Source: CAWHJN01 sp963829705
Lineage (GTDB): Bacteria > Bacteroidota > Rhodothermia > Rhodothermales > BA12
NCBI GenBank assembly: GCA_963829705.1
Contig: CAWHJN010000005.1
Span: 496,001 to 560,000 of the forward strand
Direction: 5' to 3'
Length of the DNA stretch: 64,000 nucleotides
This document shows positions 23,432 through 32,010 of the stretch, piece after piece. Below the pieces are notes generated by a model. It saw only the letters and a list, made by a program, of their open reading frames with translations. It was not told the DNA's origin and ran no database searches. Positions within the stretch are counted from its first letter, which is position 1. Every line of letters starts with the position of its first letter. A program made the position numbers and the translations under genes.

Positions 23432-25834
23432 ATGATCTCACTGCCCCGCTGGATGTCTGCCGCGCCGCGTGTGCTCCTGTGGGGCGTGGTCATCAGCCTG
23501 GTGTGCATCGTGCCCGCGTACGGGCAGCACGGAGGGGAGATGGAAGGGTCGTTCCTGCTGCGGCTGCTGCTCATCCTGGCGGCGGGCTGGGGCGGTGGCC
23601 AGATCGCCACGCGCATCGGCTACCCCGCCGTGCTGGGCGAACTCGTGACGGGCATCGTGCTGGGGCCGCCGCTGCTGGGGCTGCTCTCCGGCGGGCCGGG
23701 CATCGCCATCGTAGCCGAGGAAGGCATCCTGCTGATGATGCTCTACATCGGCATGGAAACCGACCCCGAGGAGCTGCGGCGAGCCTCGGGTAAGGCGTTT
23801 CTGGCGACGCTGGGCGGGTTTTTCACCCCATTCCTGCTGGCCTACGGCGCGACGCTGTGGGCCCACGGCGCAGGCATCCTCGCCACCGACAGCCCCCACA
23901 TCGCCGGTCTGTTTCTCGGCATGGGCGCGGGCATCACGTCGGTGACGACCAAGAGCCGCATCCTCGTCGACCTCGAACTGCTCGACACGCGCGTGGCGCA
24001 GGTGCTCATCGCCGGGGCGCTGTTCGCGGATTTCCTGCTGCTGCTCATCTTCGCGGGCGTCGTCGGCGTGGCCGAGCAGGGGTCGGTAGACGTGATGGGG
24101 ATGGTGTTTCTGGTCGCCCGCGTGGCTGCGTTCTTCGTCGCGGCCGGGGTGATGGGCATCGTCATCTTGCCGCGCCTCGGGCCGTACGTGCAGGGCATGG
24201 GGCGGGGCGCGCTCTTCACGCTCGTGCTCATCATCGGGCTGGCGTTTGCCGAGGGGGCAGAGCTGGCGGGTCTGCACGGCATCGTGGGCACCTTCGTCGC
24301 CGGGCTGTTCCTGCGCGACTCCACCTTCGGCCACACGCTGTCGAAGGCCATGATGGACCTCGTCCGCCACACGTCCATCCACTTTCTCGCGCCCGTCTTT
24401 TTCGTCTCGGCAGGCTTCTCGGTCACCTTCGACATCTTCCGCACCAACTTCGGCCTGTTGACGCTCCTCATCACGCTCGCGCTCGTGGGCAAAACCGTCG
24501 GCACGATGGTGTTCTATCTCTTCACCGGGCGCGGATGGAAGGAGGGCCTCGTCGTCGGCATCAGCATGAACGGGCGCGGCGGCGTCGATGTCATCGTCGC
24601 CCAGATCGCCCTCAACCGCGGCCTGATCAACCCGGCGGTGTTCTCGCTGCTCGTCTTCACGTCGCTCGTGACGACGCTGCTCGTGCCGCTGTTCATCCGC
24701 GCGGGCACGGCGTGGCTCGAACGCATGGGCGCGCTCGACCGCTCCAACGGGCGCGACGGCACGCTCATCATCGGCAGCGGCCCGCTGGCGCGGCGGGTGG
24801 CGCTCGCGCTGTCCGAACGCGGCGCGCGCGTGACGCTGATGGACCGCAACCAGGCCAACGCCGAGCATGCGCGGCGCGAAGGGCTCACCGCCGTCGTCGG
24901 CAGCGCGCTCGACGAGGAGGCGCTGGGGCAGGCCGGGGCGGGCAAGGCGCAGCACCTGCTGCTGATGACGCCCAACGCCGAACTCAACACGCTCGTTGCC
25001 CAGATCGCGCAGTCGACTTTCAGCGTGCCGCACATCCTCGTGCCCGACCTGAGCAAGCGCGTCGGCACGCGGGCCGTGCGCGAGCACGTCGGCGCCGACG
25101 CCCTCTTCGGCGAGAGCTTCGGCCTGGCCGACTGGGACTATTACGCTGGCCACGAGGCGCTCGTCGAGATCGAGGTGCCGCTGCCGCCGCACGGCCCCCC
25201 ACCGCTGCCCACCGCCAACCAGCTTCCCATCGCGCTCCGCCATGGTGACACCATCGTGCCCTACAGCGGTCTGCCCAGCCACACTCCCGCTTCGCTCAGC
25301 CCCGAGCCCGCCCTCGACGCCGACGCCCGCGTGGTGGTGCTGCGTCGCCCCGACGCCGACGTACTCCCCGAGCAGGACCGCTTCGATGCGCTCGTGCGCT
25401 CGTGCCCCGTGCTCGACCTCGACGGCGCGCTGCCGATGGTGATGTTCTTCGAGCGCGCCGCCGAAGTGCTCGCGCCCCGCCTCGCCGTGGACGACGAGAA
25501 GCTGGCCTCCCAACTCATGCAGCGCGAGGCCGCGTCGAACACCGTCATCCTGCCCGGCCTTGCCATCCCGCACGTCGTGGTGCCGGGTGAAGGGCGCTTC
25601 GAGATGCTCATGGCGCGCTCGAAGGGCGGCATCGCGTTCCCTGACCAGGCCGAGCGCGTGCGCGCCGCCTTCGTGCTTGTTGGCACGATGGACGAGCGCA
25701 ACTTCCACCTGCGGGCCCTCTCCGCTATCGCACAGATCGTGCAGCAAGAGGGCTTCGAGCAGGCGTGGCTGGATGCCGAAGGCAGCGAAGGGCTGCGCCG
25801 CCTCATGCTGGCCATCGAGCGCCGCCGCCGATGA
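23432..25834 (+). CDS. CPA2-family cation:proton antiporter with TrkA-N and EIIA-like domains
   Basis: An 800-residue inner-membrane antiporter. Residues ~40-425 are the multi-helix Na+/H+ exchanger domain (GYPAVLGELVTGIVLGP; LFADFLLLLIF). An RCK/TrkA-N nucleotide-binding domain follows at about 440-560 (TLIIGSGPLARRVALALSERGARVTLMDRN). The last ~140 residues look like a PTS EIIA(Fru/Ntr)-type domain, with the active-site histidine in GLAIPHVVV and the family segment NFHLRALSAIAQIVQ. Such EIIA fusions are known in Bacteroidota KefB-like proteins and suggest control by phosphorylation or by the phosphorelay. An hprK gene is present 27 kb downstream, but no EI or HPr is seen. Confidence 0.92.
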   Translation: MISLPRWMSAAPRVLLWGVVISLVCIVPAYGQHGGEMEGSFLLRLLLILAAGWGGGQIATRIGYPAVLGELVTGIVLGPPLLGLLSGGPGIAIVAEEGILLMMLYIGMETDPEELRRASGKAFLATLGGFFTPFLLAYGATLWAHGAGILATDSPHIAGLFLGMGAGITSVTTKSRILVDLELLDTRVAQVLIAGALFADFLLLLIFAGVVGVAEQGSVDVMGMVFLVARVAAFFVAAGVMGIVILPRLGPYVQGMGRGALFTLVLIIGLAFAEGAELAGLHGIVGTFVAGLFLRDSTFGHTLSKAMMDLVRHTSIHFLAPVFFVSAGFSVTFDIFRTNFGLLTLLITLALVGKTVGTMVFYLFTGRGWKEGLVVGISMNGRGGVDVIVAQIALNRGLINPAVFSLLVFTSLVTTLLVPLFIRAGTAWLERMGALDRSNGRDGTLIIGSGPLARRVALALSERGARVTLMDRNQANAEHARREGLTAVVGSALDEEALGQAGAGKAQHLLLMTPNAELNTLVAQIAQSTFSVPHILVPDLSKRVGTRAVREHVGADALFGESFGLADWDYYAGHEALVEIEVPLPPHGPPPLPTANQLPIALRHGDTIVPYSGLPSHTPASLSPEPALDADARVVVLRRPDADVLPEQDRFDALVRSCPVLDLDGALPMVMFFERAAEVLAPRLAVDDEKLASQLMQREAASNTVILPGLAIPHVVVPGEGRFEMLMARSKGGIAFPDQAERVRAAFVLVGTMDERNFHLRALSAIAQIVQQEGFEQAWLDAEGSEGLRRLMLAIERRRR

Positions 25835-25864
25835 CGCCCGGCAGGTAGGCAAGCACCACCGGAT

Positions 25865-26008
25865 GTGCCAAAAGCGCGGGCTGCTCTTGACCCCGGCAGC
25901 GCCCCGCGTGAGCGTTTGCCCTACACCGCTCCTCGGCTCCGTCGGGAGTCGCGCATCGAGTTGGTGACGGCGGGCTCGTTCGACCTGTTGATTCCCAACG
26001 CTCCGTGA
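25865..26008 (+). CDS. Conserved small peptide, TAGSFDLLIPN family, copy 2 (altered N-terminus)
   Basis: From GTG 25865 the frame is 47 residues, ends LVTAGSFDLLIPNAP and contains YTAPRL (Y-x-x-P-x-L). From residue 8 onward it is identical to copy 3. The seven N-terminal residues (MPKARAA) differ and there is no ATG, because the duplicated block begins just inside the gene. It follows the antiporter stop by 30 bases in a region without an exported paralogue of its own. It may be a duplicated, poorly translated copy riding on the antiporter transcript. Confidence 0.5.
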   Translation: MPKARAALDPGSAPRERLPYTAPRLRRESRIELVTAGSFDLLIPNAP

Positions 26009-26069
26009 GCGCAACTCGCGCTTGCGTGACACGAGAAGGGCCGGGCTTCCCATCACGGGAGGCCCGGCC
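25886..26069 (+). repeat. 184-bp direct repeat, left copy
   Basis: Identical to 28336-28519 except one base (G at 25972, A at 28422, synonymous Ala codon). The repeat covers most of the peptide gene and its terminator hairpin, and the two copies bracket the 26.5-28.2 kb secreted-protein gene at a spacing of 2450 bases. Confidence 0.97.
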
Positions 26070-26072
26070 TTT
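26036..26072 (+). terminator. Hairpin terminator after peptide copy 2
   Basis: The 13-bp stem GGCCGGGCTTCCC / GGGAGGCCCGGCC contains one G-T pair and has the loop ATCAC. Only a short T run (TTT) follows, so termination may be weaker than at the other copies. Confidence 0.7.
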
Positions 26073-26147
26073 CCGTTGAATAGAGGGAAGTGCGAAGCGG
26101 CGCCGCCTCATGATCCCCATCGATCACCAGCGCTGAGAGGGAGCAGA

Positions 26148-26228
26148 ATGTTACAGACACGCAACTTCGCCCTACCTGGCCCACAGGGCACACGCCAATT
26201 GAAGAATGGAAAAGCCCTTTCACTATAG
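26148..26228 (+). CDS. Possible 26-residue leader peptide
   Basis: ATG at 26148 follows a purine-rich GAGAGGGAGCAG, the best Shine-Dalgarno-like sequence in this region. It opens a 26-residue frame (MLQTRNFALPGPQGTRQ...), whose end overlaps the left arm of a hairpin terminator. That geometry is that of an attenuator leader peptide, but no homology or amino-acid bias supports a specific role. Confidence 0.25.
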   Translation: MLQTRNFALPGPQGTRQLKNGKALSL

Positions 26229-26245
26229 CGGAGAGAGGGCTTTTT
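26210..26245 (+). terminator. Hairpin terminator/attenuator upstream of the 26.5 kb gene
   Basis: AAAAGCCCT and AGGGCTTTT form a stem followed by T5. It lies 250 bases before the ATG of the next gene. Between them the sequence is less G+C-rich (runs such as TTGTTTTGTTTTAG) and holds no gene, presumably promoter and leader. Confidence 0.65.
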
Positions 26246-26495
26246 ACCCGAGGACGGAAGCTTTGGCGCAGTATGAGGTGAGCTTCTAACTCTTGTCGCT
26301 CACAGAATGCATGTGTTGATTGGTCTGACCGTCCGCCTGTTTTTATTCATCGAGGGTGGGTCGGAGCTGTGTTGTTTTGTTTTAGATGTGCTCCGGTGGA
26401 CCCTCCAGACCCCACGGTATGATGTGATTCCTCCCTCACCCCACGGCTCCGTCGGGGCCACACCCCGTATTATTTACCAACTACCTGGACTCATT

Positions 26496-28226
26496 ATGAA
26501 AACGCTACCACGTTTCGGTGCCGCGCTGCTCCTGCTGGGATGCTTCGCTTTGCTCGGCACACAGACGGCCGAGGCCTCCCACTACCGGGGCGGCTACGTC
26601 ACCTACACCCCCACCGGCAACCCCGGTGAAGTCACCATCACCGCCGTCACCTACTGGCGGCGCTCGTTCTACACTGGCACGGCCTCCGATGGTGACCCGG
26701 CCGTGGGCGACATGGTCAACCTGACCACGCTGTATTTCGGCGACGGTTCGTCCGTGAACGCTGCTTGGACGGTTACGCAGATCAGCGTGGCCGACGATTG
26801 GCTCGTGGGTGAGCTGACCGTCACGCACACCTACGCCGATCCCAACGGTTCTTACCTGGCCGGGGTGAACAGCTCGGCTCGTATTGGCGGTGGCGCCAAC
26901 GGCCTTGGCAACCGGGCCAACTTCGGCTTTGACACCTTGTCGCGCATCACGCCGACCAACACTTCACCGCAGGTGTCGAGTGGCCCGTTCGTGGGCGTGC
27001 CGCGCTCGACGAGCACGACGTACAACGTGCCCATCGTGGGCACGGGCGACGCCTACCGATGCCGCTTCGCCACGTCGGCAGAAGCAGGCGGTGGGCCAGG
27101 GCCGCCCAACATGAGCATCGACGCCAACACGTGCGTCATCACGTGGGACAATGATGCCCTCGGGTCGCGCTTCTACACCGAGCAGGTGATCATCGAAGAA
27201 CTCGACGCCAATGGCGGTGTCAAGGGGACGGTCGCGCTCGATATTCTCTTCGAGATCGGCGCGCAGGGTTCGACCAACGTCGCGCCCGTGTGTAGCATCG
27301 CGCCGGGCACGCCCGTAGGCGGCGGCACCACCGAGGTATCGGCCACTGTGGGCGTCCCGCTGGCGTTCACCGTCACTGGCACGGATGCCGACGCTGGCGA
27401 CATGCTCAACATCTCGCCGACGCAGCTCCCGCCGGGTGCCGTGCAGAACCCGAACCCCGCTCAGGGCAACAGCCCTGTGGTGGCAACGGTGAACTTCACG
27501 CCTGCGGCGGCAGGGACCTTCCTGGCCACGTTCTCGGTCTCGGATGGCCAGGTGGCCACGCTCTGCACGGCGCGCATCAACGCGACGATTGCGAGCAACT
27601 CCTGCCAGGATCCGTCGCTGAGTCCGTCATACGACGGTGGCTACGTGCTCAACGCCGCCGGCACGCGCGCCTTCGCCGTCGTCAACGCGCCGCGCGGCGC
27701 GGAGCAGGTTCGCTTCTACAACATGAACAACCTCAACGTCGGCGATCCTGAGACAAATGCGGAAGACGGCGTCCTGGTGGGTTACGACAACCGCACGGGA
27801 GCGACGTTCGACTTCTCGAGCGACCCGATGGTGCTCTACTTCCCGATCACGCCGGGGGGTAGCGGCACGCAGGTGTCGTTCTTCGTCGAGATCGTGGACG
27901 AGTGCGGTAGCGTCGACGTGGATCCGGTCTTCGTCGTCACGGGGCTCTCGCGCGAGGCGCTTTCGGGCTTCGCGCTGGCTTCGGCGGCGCCGTCTCCGAC
28001 GACGGGATCAGCGACGATCCGCTTCTCGCTCGACGTGGCAGGCGAGGCGACGCTGGCCGTCTACGACGTGCTGGGCCGCGAAGTCGCCCGCCTGGTCGAT
28101 GGGTCGATGGCTGCAGGCACGCACGAGGCGTCGTTCGAGGGCGCGAGTCTGCCCTCGGGCCTCTACCTCTACCGCCTGACAGCGGGCGGGCAGACGTTGC
28201 AGAAGACGCTCACCATCGCGCGCTGA
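26496..28226 (+). CDS. Secreted protein with cadherin-like domain, shared C-terminal module and T9SS domain
   Basis: The product is 576 residues from ATG 26496 (MKTLPRFGAALLLLGCFALLG, signal peptide to about EAS). The first ~300 residues begin SHYRGGYVTYTPT and resemble the N-terminal all-beta region of large bacterial surface adhesins. About 305-400 is an Ig/cadherin-like domain (VSATVGVPLAFTVTGTDADAGD ... LATFSVSDGQ). The next ~150 residues (SYDGGYVLNAAGTRAFAVV to VDVDPVFVVTG) are the module shared with the 19.9 and 28.8 kb genes. A T9SS type A domain closes the protein and is nearly identical to that of the lectin-like paralogue. Peptide copy 3 lies 94 bases downstream. A surface or adhesin role is inferred. 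Confidence 0.88.
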   Translation: MKTLPRFGAALLLLGCFALLGTQTAEASHYRGGYVTYTPTGNPGEVTITAVTYWRRSFYTGTASDGDPAVGDMVNLTTLYFGDGSSVNAAWTVTQISVADDWLVGELTVTHTYADPNGSYLAGVNSSARIGGGANGLGNRANFGFDTLSRITPTNTSPQVSSGPFVGVPRSTSTTYNVPIVGTGDAYRCRFATSAEAGGGPGPPNMSIDANTCVITWDNDALGSRFYTEQVIIEELDANGGVKGTVALDILFEIGAQGSTNVAPVCSIAPGTPVGGGTTEVSATVGVPLAFTVTGTDADAGDMLNISPTQLPPGAVQNPNPAQGNSPVVATVNFTPAAAGTFLATFSVSDGQVATLCTARINATIASNSCQDPSLSPSYDGGYVLNAAGTRAFAVVNAPRGAEQVRFYNMNNLNVGDPETNAEDGVLVGYDNRTGATFDFSSDPMVLYFPITPGGSGTQVSFFVEIVDECGSVDVDPVFVVTGLSREALSGFALASAAPSPTTGSATIRFSLDVAGEATLAVYDVLGREVARLVDGSMAAGTHEASFEGASLPSGLYLYRLTAGGQTLQKTLTIAR

Positions 28227-28320
28227 TGCACACGAGCCCGGCACGCGCTCGGCCCAGGCCGAAGCGGGTGCCGGGTCGGCATCGGCATCTTTTCTACACG
28301 ACGCATATCGATATAGCACT

Positions 28321-28458
28321 ATGAAAGACCAGACCCTTGACCCCGGCAGCGCCCCGCGTGAGCGTTTGCCCTACACCGCTCCTCGGCTCCGTCGGGAGTC
28401 GCGCATCGAGTTGGTGACGGCAGGCTCGTTCGACCTGTTGATTCCCAACGCTCCGTGA
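28321..28458 (+). CDS. Conserved small peptide, TAGSFDLLIPN family, copy 3
   Basis: A 45-residue frame from ATG 28321 begins MKDQTLDPGSAPRERLP. It contains YTAPRL (Y-x-x-P-x-L, residues 18-23) and ends LVTAGSFDLLIPNAP. It lies 94 bases after a T9SS-protein gene and 27 bases before the stem of a strong terminator with six T residues. It is basic in the middle (PRLRRESR) and hydrophobic at the end, with no signal peptide. Except for its first 15 bases it is duplicated as copy 2. Confidence 0.7.
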   Translation: MKDQTLDPGSAPRERLPYTAPRLRRESRIELVTAGSFDLLIPNAP

Positions 28459-28519
28459 GCGCAACTCGCGCTTGCGTGACACGAGAAGGGCCGGGCTTCC
28501 CATCACGGGAGGCCCGGCC
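28336..28519 (+). repeat. 184-bp direct repeat, right copy
   Basis: Partner of 25886-26069, with one mismatch. The duplication stops at the end of the hairpin stem; downstream T tract and spacer differ. Confidence 0.97.
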
Positions 28520-28526
28520 CTTTTTT
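28486..28526 (+). terminator. Hairpin terminator after peptide copy 3
   Basis: Stem GGGCCGGGCTTCCC / GGGAGGCCCGGCCC is followed by T6, a strong intrinsic terminator. The 293 bases from here to the next gene hold no recognisable gene. Confidence 0.88.
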
Positions 28527-28719
28527 ATTGCACGCTGGCCTGACCCTACAACTGAAGCGAGGGGGACTTCGAGAGCGTACAGAGGCAGAGGGTTTCTCCT
28601 AACTGATGCACGTTACACGCGAAATGACCAAATGGCTCATTCTCGTCACGCCTATGGCGCATGTGTAATGCACTTGTTACGCAAAAATACGGGGGCCTCT
28701 ACAATTGCTCGTAGCATGA

Positions 28720-28748
28720 TTGTAATACCTGCGACCGGGTTGTATCTA
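28720..28748 (+). promoter_or_regulatory. Putative promoter of the 28.8 kb gene
   Basis: TTGTAA and TATCTA lie 17 bases apart in an A+T-richer spacer, about 70 bases before the ATG at 28820. Pattern evidence only. Confidence 0.4.
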
Positions 28749-28819
28749 GCCTCCACTATCGCAGGCAGGCCTGTCAAAGATGGCCTGCAGGATTCCTTCC
28801 CTCCAACCCCCGAGATGTC

Positions 28820-30856
28820 ATGAAGACACCTTTACTCCTGCTGGCCGCGCTGTTCGTGGTCGGTCTCACTCAGGCGCAGACCGTCGTCACGGAGAGCGAC
28901 GTGGTTCGCCAGGCTGAGAACACAACTCCTACCAACAACTGGGTGCTCTACACCCGCACCTCCGGCGCCAATACCGGCACCGGCACCTTCCGCACCGGAC
29001 CCGGCACGCCTCCTGTAGGCACGGGCAGCTTCGAAATCGCTACTCCGGATGGTTCGGACAAGGTATTCCTCAACAACTACGACCACATCGGCACGCTGCT
29101 GTCCGACGTGGACGGTATGGGCTACGCCACCTACCGCGACGGTAGCTCGACGGGTAGCGCCATTCAGGTGCCCTCCATCAACCTGGAGATCGACTTCAAC
29201 GGTCCGGCTGCGGGCGGTTACGCCATTCTCGTGTTCGAGCCCGTCTACAACACCGACCAGGGTACCGTCGCCTCGGACGTCTGGCAGACGTGGGATGCCT
29301 ACAACGGTGGGCAGGCGAAGTGGTGGTCGACCCGGTTGATGCCCGGCGTGTGCGCGTTTAGCTGCTACGTGACGTGGAATACCATCGTTGGCAACAATCC
29401 GGACGCCGTCGTGCTGGGCAGCTTCGGCCTCAACCAGGGTTCGGGCAACCCGAACATCCTCGCGGCGACGGACATGCTCTCGTTCAGCGCCAGCGGCAGC
29501 GGCGTCACGTACGACTTCGAGATGGCCGCGCCGGTCAACAACACGGTCGTCGTGACGGAAAACGACCTCGCCGCTAACTTCCTCGAAGTGATCGCCGAGC
29601 CCTCGAAGTGGTTCTTCTACAACGATCAGACTGATGTCATCGACAACAGCTTGGGTACGTTCGTCGCAGGCCCGGCCACGCCACCCGCAGGCAGCGGAAG
29701 CGCCGCCATCAGCGTCTCGGGCACGCAGCGTCGCAACCTGGCCACCTACCAGTTCAGCGGCACCCCGCTGGCCAGCATCACCACGCTCGGCTTTTCGACC
29801 TACAACCCGTCGGCGGGTAACGGCGGCAGCGCCAACCGCTCGGCCTACCTCAACTTCAACGTCGATTTCGATGGCTCCGACACGTGGCAGCGTCGGCTTG
29901 TCTTCCTTCCGGGCGACAATGGCACGGTGATGCAGGACACGTGGCAGGACTGGGACGCCATCAATGGCGGTGCGGCCCTCTGGCGTTATACAGACGGCTC
30001 GACGCCGTGGCCGGGCACGGCGATCCCCGGATCGACGCCTCGCACGTGGCAGGACCTTCTGGCCTCCTATCCTGGCATCCGGGTTCGCGTTACGGATTCG
30101 TGGTTCGGGATGCGCGTAGGCGAGCCCTACAGCAACGGTTACAGCGAGAACCTCGACCGCTTCGTCTTCGGCACGGCCGCAGGCACGACGACCTTCGACT
30201 TTGAGCCTGCCCAAAACGCAGCGTGCAACGATCCGTCGATGGCACCGAGCTACGCAGGTGGCTACGTGCTCAACACGGCCGGTACGCGCGCCTTCGTCAA
30301 GGTGATGGCCCCCCGTGGCGGCACTACGTTCGAGTTCTACAACACGACCAACCTCGTCGTTGGGATGCCTGAAACGAGTGCCAACAGCAACACGCCCGTC
30401 GCCGGTGTGTCGCGCTCGGGCGACGTATTCACCTTCAGCCCGGCTTCGCCTGCCGAGGTGTACTTCCCCATCACGCGCGCCAATGCCAACGTGTCGAGCG
30501 TCGCGTTCTTCCTGCGCGTGACCGACACGTGCGACGAGACGGTGGACGTGGACCCGAGCTTCGCGCTGACGGGTGTGGCGTCGGAGGAGATGGCGGGCTT
30601 CGGCCTGTCGTCGACCCAGCCCAACCCGGTGGCATCGCAGGCCACGATCCGCTTCTCGCTGGACGAGGCAGGCCCGGCGCGTCTGTCGGTCTACGACATG
30701 CTCGGCCGCGAAGTGCTGCGCCTGGTCGATGGGGCGATGGGTGAAGGCCCGCAGGCGGTGCGCCTCGACGCGGGCGAACTGCCCTCGGGCGTGTACATGC
30801 TGCGGCTTGAAGCCGGTGGCCGCTCGCTGACGCAGGCCCTCACGGTGGCCCGCTAA
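28820..30856 (+). CDS. Secreted protein with two internal repeats, shared C-terminal module and T9SS domain
   Basis: A 678-residue protein with a signal peptide (MKTPLLLLAALFVVGLTQAQ). The body is an internal tandem duplication: two ~215-residue units begin TVVTESDVVRQ and TVVVTENDLAAN. Both contain a WxxYxR/WFFYND element, a GTFxxGPxTPPxGxGS block and a DVWQTWDAYNGG / DTWQDWDAINGG block, likely beta-sandwich domains. Then come the shared module (SYAGGYVLNTAGTRAFVKV to VDVDPSFALTGV) and a T9SS sorting domain (SSTQPNPVASQATIRFSLDEAG). Peptide copy 4 follows after 68 bases. It is probably displayed on the surface; the ligand is unknown. Confidence 0.88.
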   Translation: MKTPLLLLAALFVVGLTQAQTVVTESDVVRQAENTTPTNNWVLYTRTSGANTGTGTFRTGPGTPPVGTGSFEIATPDGSDKVFLNNYDHIGTLLSDVDGMGYATYRDGSSTGSAIQVPSINLEIDFNGPAAGGYAILVFEPVYNTDQGTVASDVWQTWDAYNGGQAKWWSTRLMPGVCAFSCYVTWNTIVGNNPDAVVLGSFGLNQGSGNPNILAATDMLSFSASGSGVTYDFEMAAPVNNTVVVTENDLAANFLEVIAEPSKWFFYNDQTDVIDNSLGTFVAGPATPPAGSGSAAISVSGTQRRNLATYQFSGTPLASITTLGFSTYNPSAGNGGSANRSAYLNFNVDFDGSDTWQRRLVFLPGDNGTVMQDTWQDWDAINGGAALWRYTDGSTPWPGTAIPGSTPRTWQDLLASYPGIRVRVTDSWFGMRVGEPYSNGYSENLDRFVFGTAAGTTTFDFEPAQNAACNDPSMAPSYAGGYVLNTAGTRAFVKVMAPRGGTTFEFYNTTNLVVGMPETSANSNTPVAGVSRSGDVFTFSPASPAEVYFPITRANANVSSVAFFLRVTDTCDETVDVDPSFALTGVASEEMAGFGLSSTQPNPVASQATIRFSLDEAGPARLSVYDMLGREVLRLVDGAMGEGPQAVRLDAGELPSGVYMLRLEAGGRSLTQALTVAR

Positions 30857-30924
30857 CTCCACGTCCGGAGGGCGGCCCCGGTCGCCCTCCGGCTTCTTCT
30901 TCCCACGCTCAACGCGATAGAATC

Positions 30925-31056
30925 ATGAACCATACACCGCAATTCCCCACAGGCGACGTCCAGAAGAAAGCCTTCGAGACGCCCGCGCTGCGCCGCGAGG
31001 CCCGTATGCCCATCATCACGGCGGGCTCGTTCGATCTGTTGATCCCCAACGGCTGA
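30925..31056 (+). CDS. Conserved small peptide, TAGSFDLLIPN family, copy 4
   Basis: A 43-residue frame begins MNHTPQFPTGDVQKK, carries FETPAL at the position of the Y-x-x-P-x-L motif (Phe for Tyr) and ends ITAGSFDLLIPNG. It is the most divergent copy in its front half yet keeps the last 12 residues of copy 1. Relative to copy 1, changes in the C-terminal block include the synonymous GAC/GAT. It follows the T9SS-protein gene by 68 bases and precedes a strong terminator. Confidence 0.7.
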   Translation: MNHTPQFPTGDVQKKAFETPALRREARMPIITAGSFDLLIPNG

Positions 31057-31079
31057 TCGCCCGTCGGTGCTCAACGACG

Positions 31080-31121
31080 AAAGGGCCGGGCTTCCCATCG
31101 CGGGAGGCCCGGCCCTTTTTT
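31080..31121 (+). terminator. Hairpin terminator after peptide copy 4
   Basis: Stem GGGCCGGGCTTCCC / GGGAGGCCCGGCCC with loop ATCGC and T6. It separates the peptide gene from the convergent SDR gene. Confidence 0.88.
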
Positions 31122-31137
31122 CGCGTCCGGCCGCCAC

Positions 31138-31857
31138 TTAACCCTTCGGACGGAGCGGGCGCATGACGAGTTCGGAGATCAGGTAGTTGTCCGGCGCTTC
31201 GAGGACGTGGACGAGCGTAGCGGCGAGGTCCTGGGGCTGCATGGCATGGGGGGAGAGAAAGCCTTCCTCCTTGTCGCCGAAGCCCGTGGCGATGGAGCCG
31301 GGGTAGAAACACGTCACGCGGATGCCGTCGTCGCGCACCTCTTTCATGAGGGCGTCCGAGAATCCGCGCAGGCCGAATTTGGAGGTGTTGTAGGCGGCGA
31401 GGTTCGGGTTGCCGATGCGCCCGGCGATGGAGGCGATGTTGACGATGTGCCCGCCGAAGCCGCTCTTCTCGTTCTGCGCCTTCATCGCGGGCAACACGGC
31501 GCGCGTGCAGAGAAAGACGCCCCGCAGGTTGGTCGCCATCTGCACGTCCCACTCGTCCACGGTCAGGTCGGCGACGGGGCCAAATACACCCAGCCCGGCG
31601 TTGTTGACGAGCACGTCGATGCGGTCGGCATCTTTCCCGATCTCTTTGAAGGCGTCGGTGACGGCCTTCTCGTCGGTCACGTCGCACGGGACCGGGTGGA
31701 AACGCGGGCCGAGAGTGTCGCGCAGGGCGTCGAGCTTGTCCTCGGACCGGGCAAGGCCGTAGACCTCGCACCCTTTGTTGACGAGGGCGAGGGCGAAGGC
31801 TTTGCCGAGCCCGGCAGAGGCTCCGGTGACGACGGCGACGGCATTTTGAAGCTGCAT
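31138..31857 (-). CDS. Short-chain dehydrogenase/reductase
   Basis: A 239-residue classical SDR, NAD(P)-dependent. From ATG 31857 (MQLQNAVAVVTGAS): cofactor motif TGASAGLG (11-18), NNAG (85-88), catalytic Ser143 in IASIAG, Tyr156 and Lys160 in YNTSK, and PGSIATGF. Upstream in-frame sequence before this ATG is low-complexity and excluded. The N-terminus and LARSEDKL after the second strand suggest an NADP-preferring enzyme similar to FabG/serine-dehydrogenase-like reductases. The substrate is unknown. The spacer to the upstream protease gene contains a probable short heptad array. Confidence 0.9.
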   Translation of the reverse strand: MQLQNAVAVVTGASAGLGKAFALALVNKGCEVYGLARSEDKLDALRDTLGPRFHPVPCDVTDEKAVTDAFKEIGKDADRIDVLVNNAGLGVFGPVADLTVDEWDVQMATNLRGVFLCTRAVLPAMKAQNEKSGFGGHIVNIASIAGRIGNPNLAAYNTSKFGLRGFSDALMKEVRDDGIRVTCFYPGSIATGFGDKEEGFLSPHAMQPQDLAATLVHVLEAPDNYLISELVMRPLRPKG

Positions 31858-32010
31858 GTGAGAGGCGGGTTGGTTGCGTTGGTCGGGTTTACGCTTGGTG
31901 AACGCGGCTCGGGTGTGGATGCTTCGTGCGAGATCTGGATGCCACGAATGGACATCCACCTGCACTTTCCGGTCACCAGGGTGGATCTGCGTTACCCCTC
32001 CCAACCTGTA

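Noticed and set aside
25886..28519. Insertion sequence or transposon bounded by the 184-bp repeats
   Set aside because: The enclosed DNA has no transposase and the repeats are direct and contain a gene and its terminator, so segmental duplication is the simpler reading.
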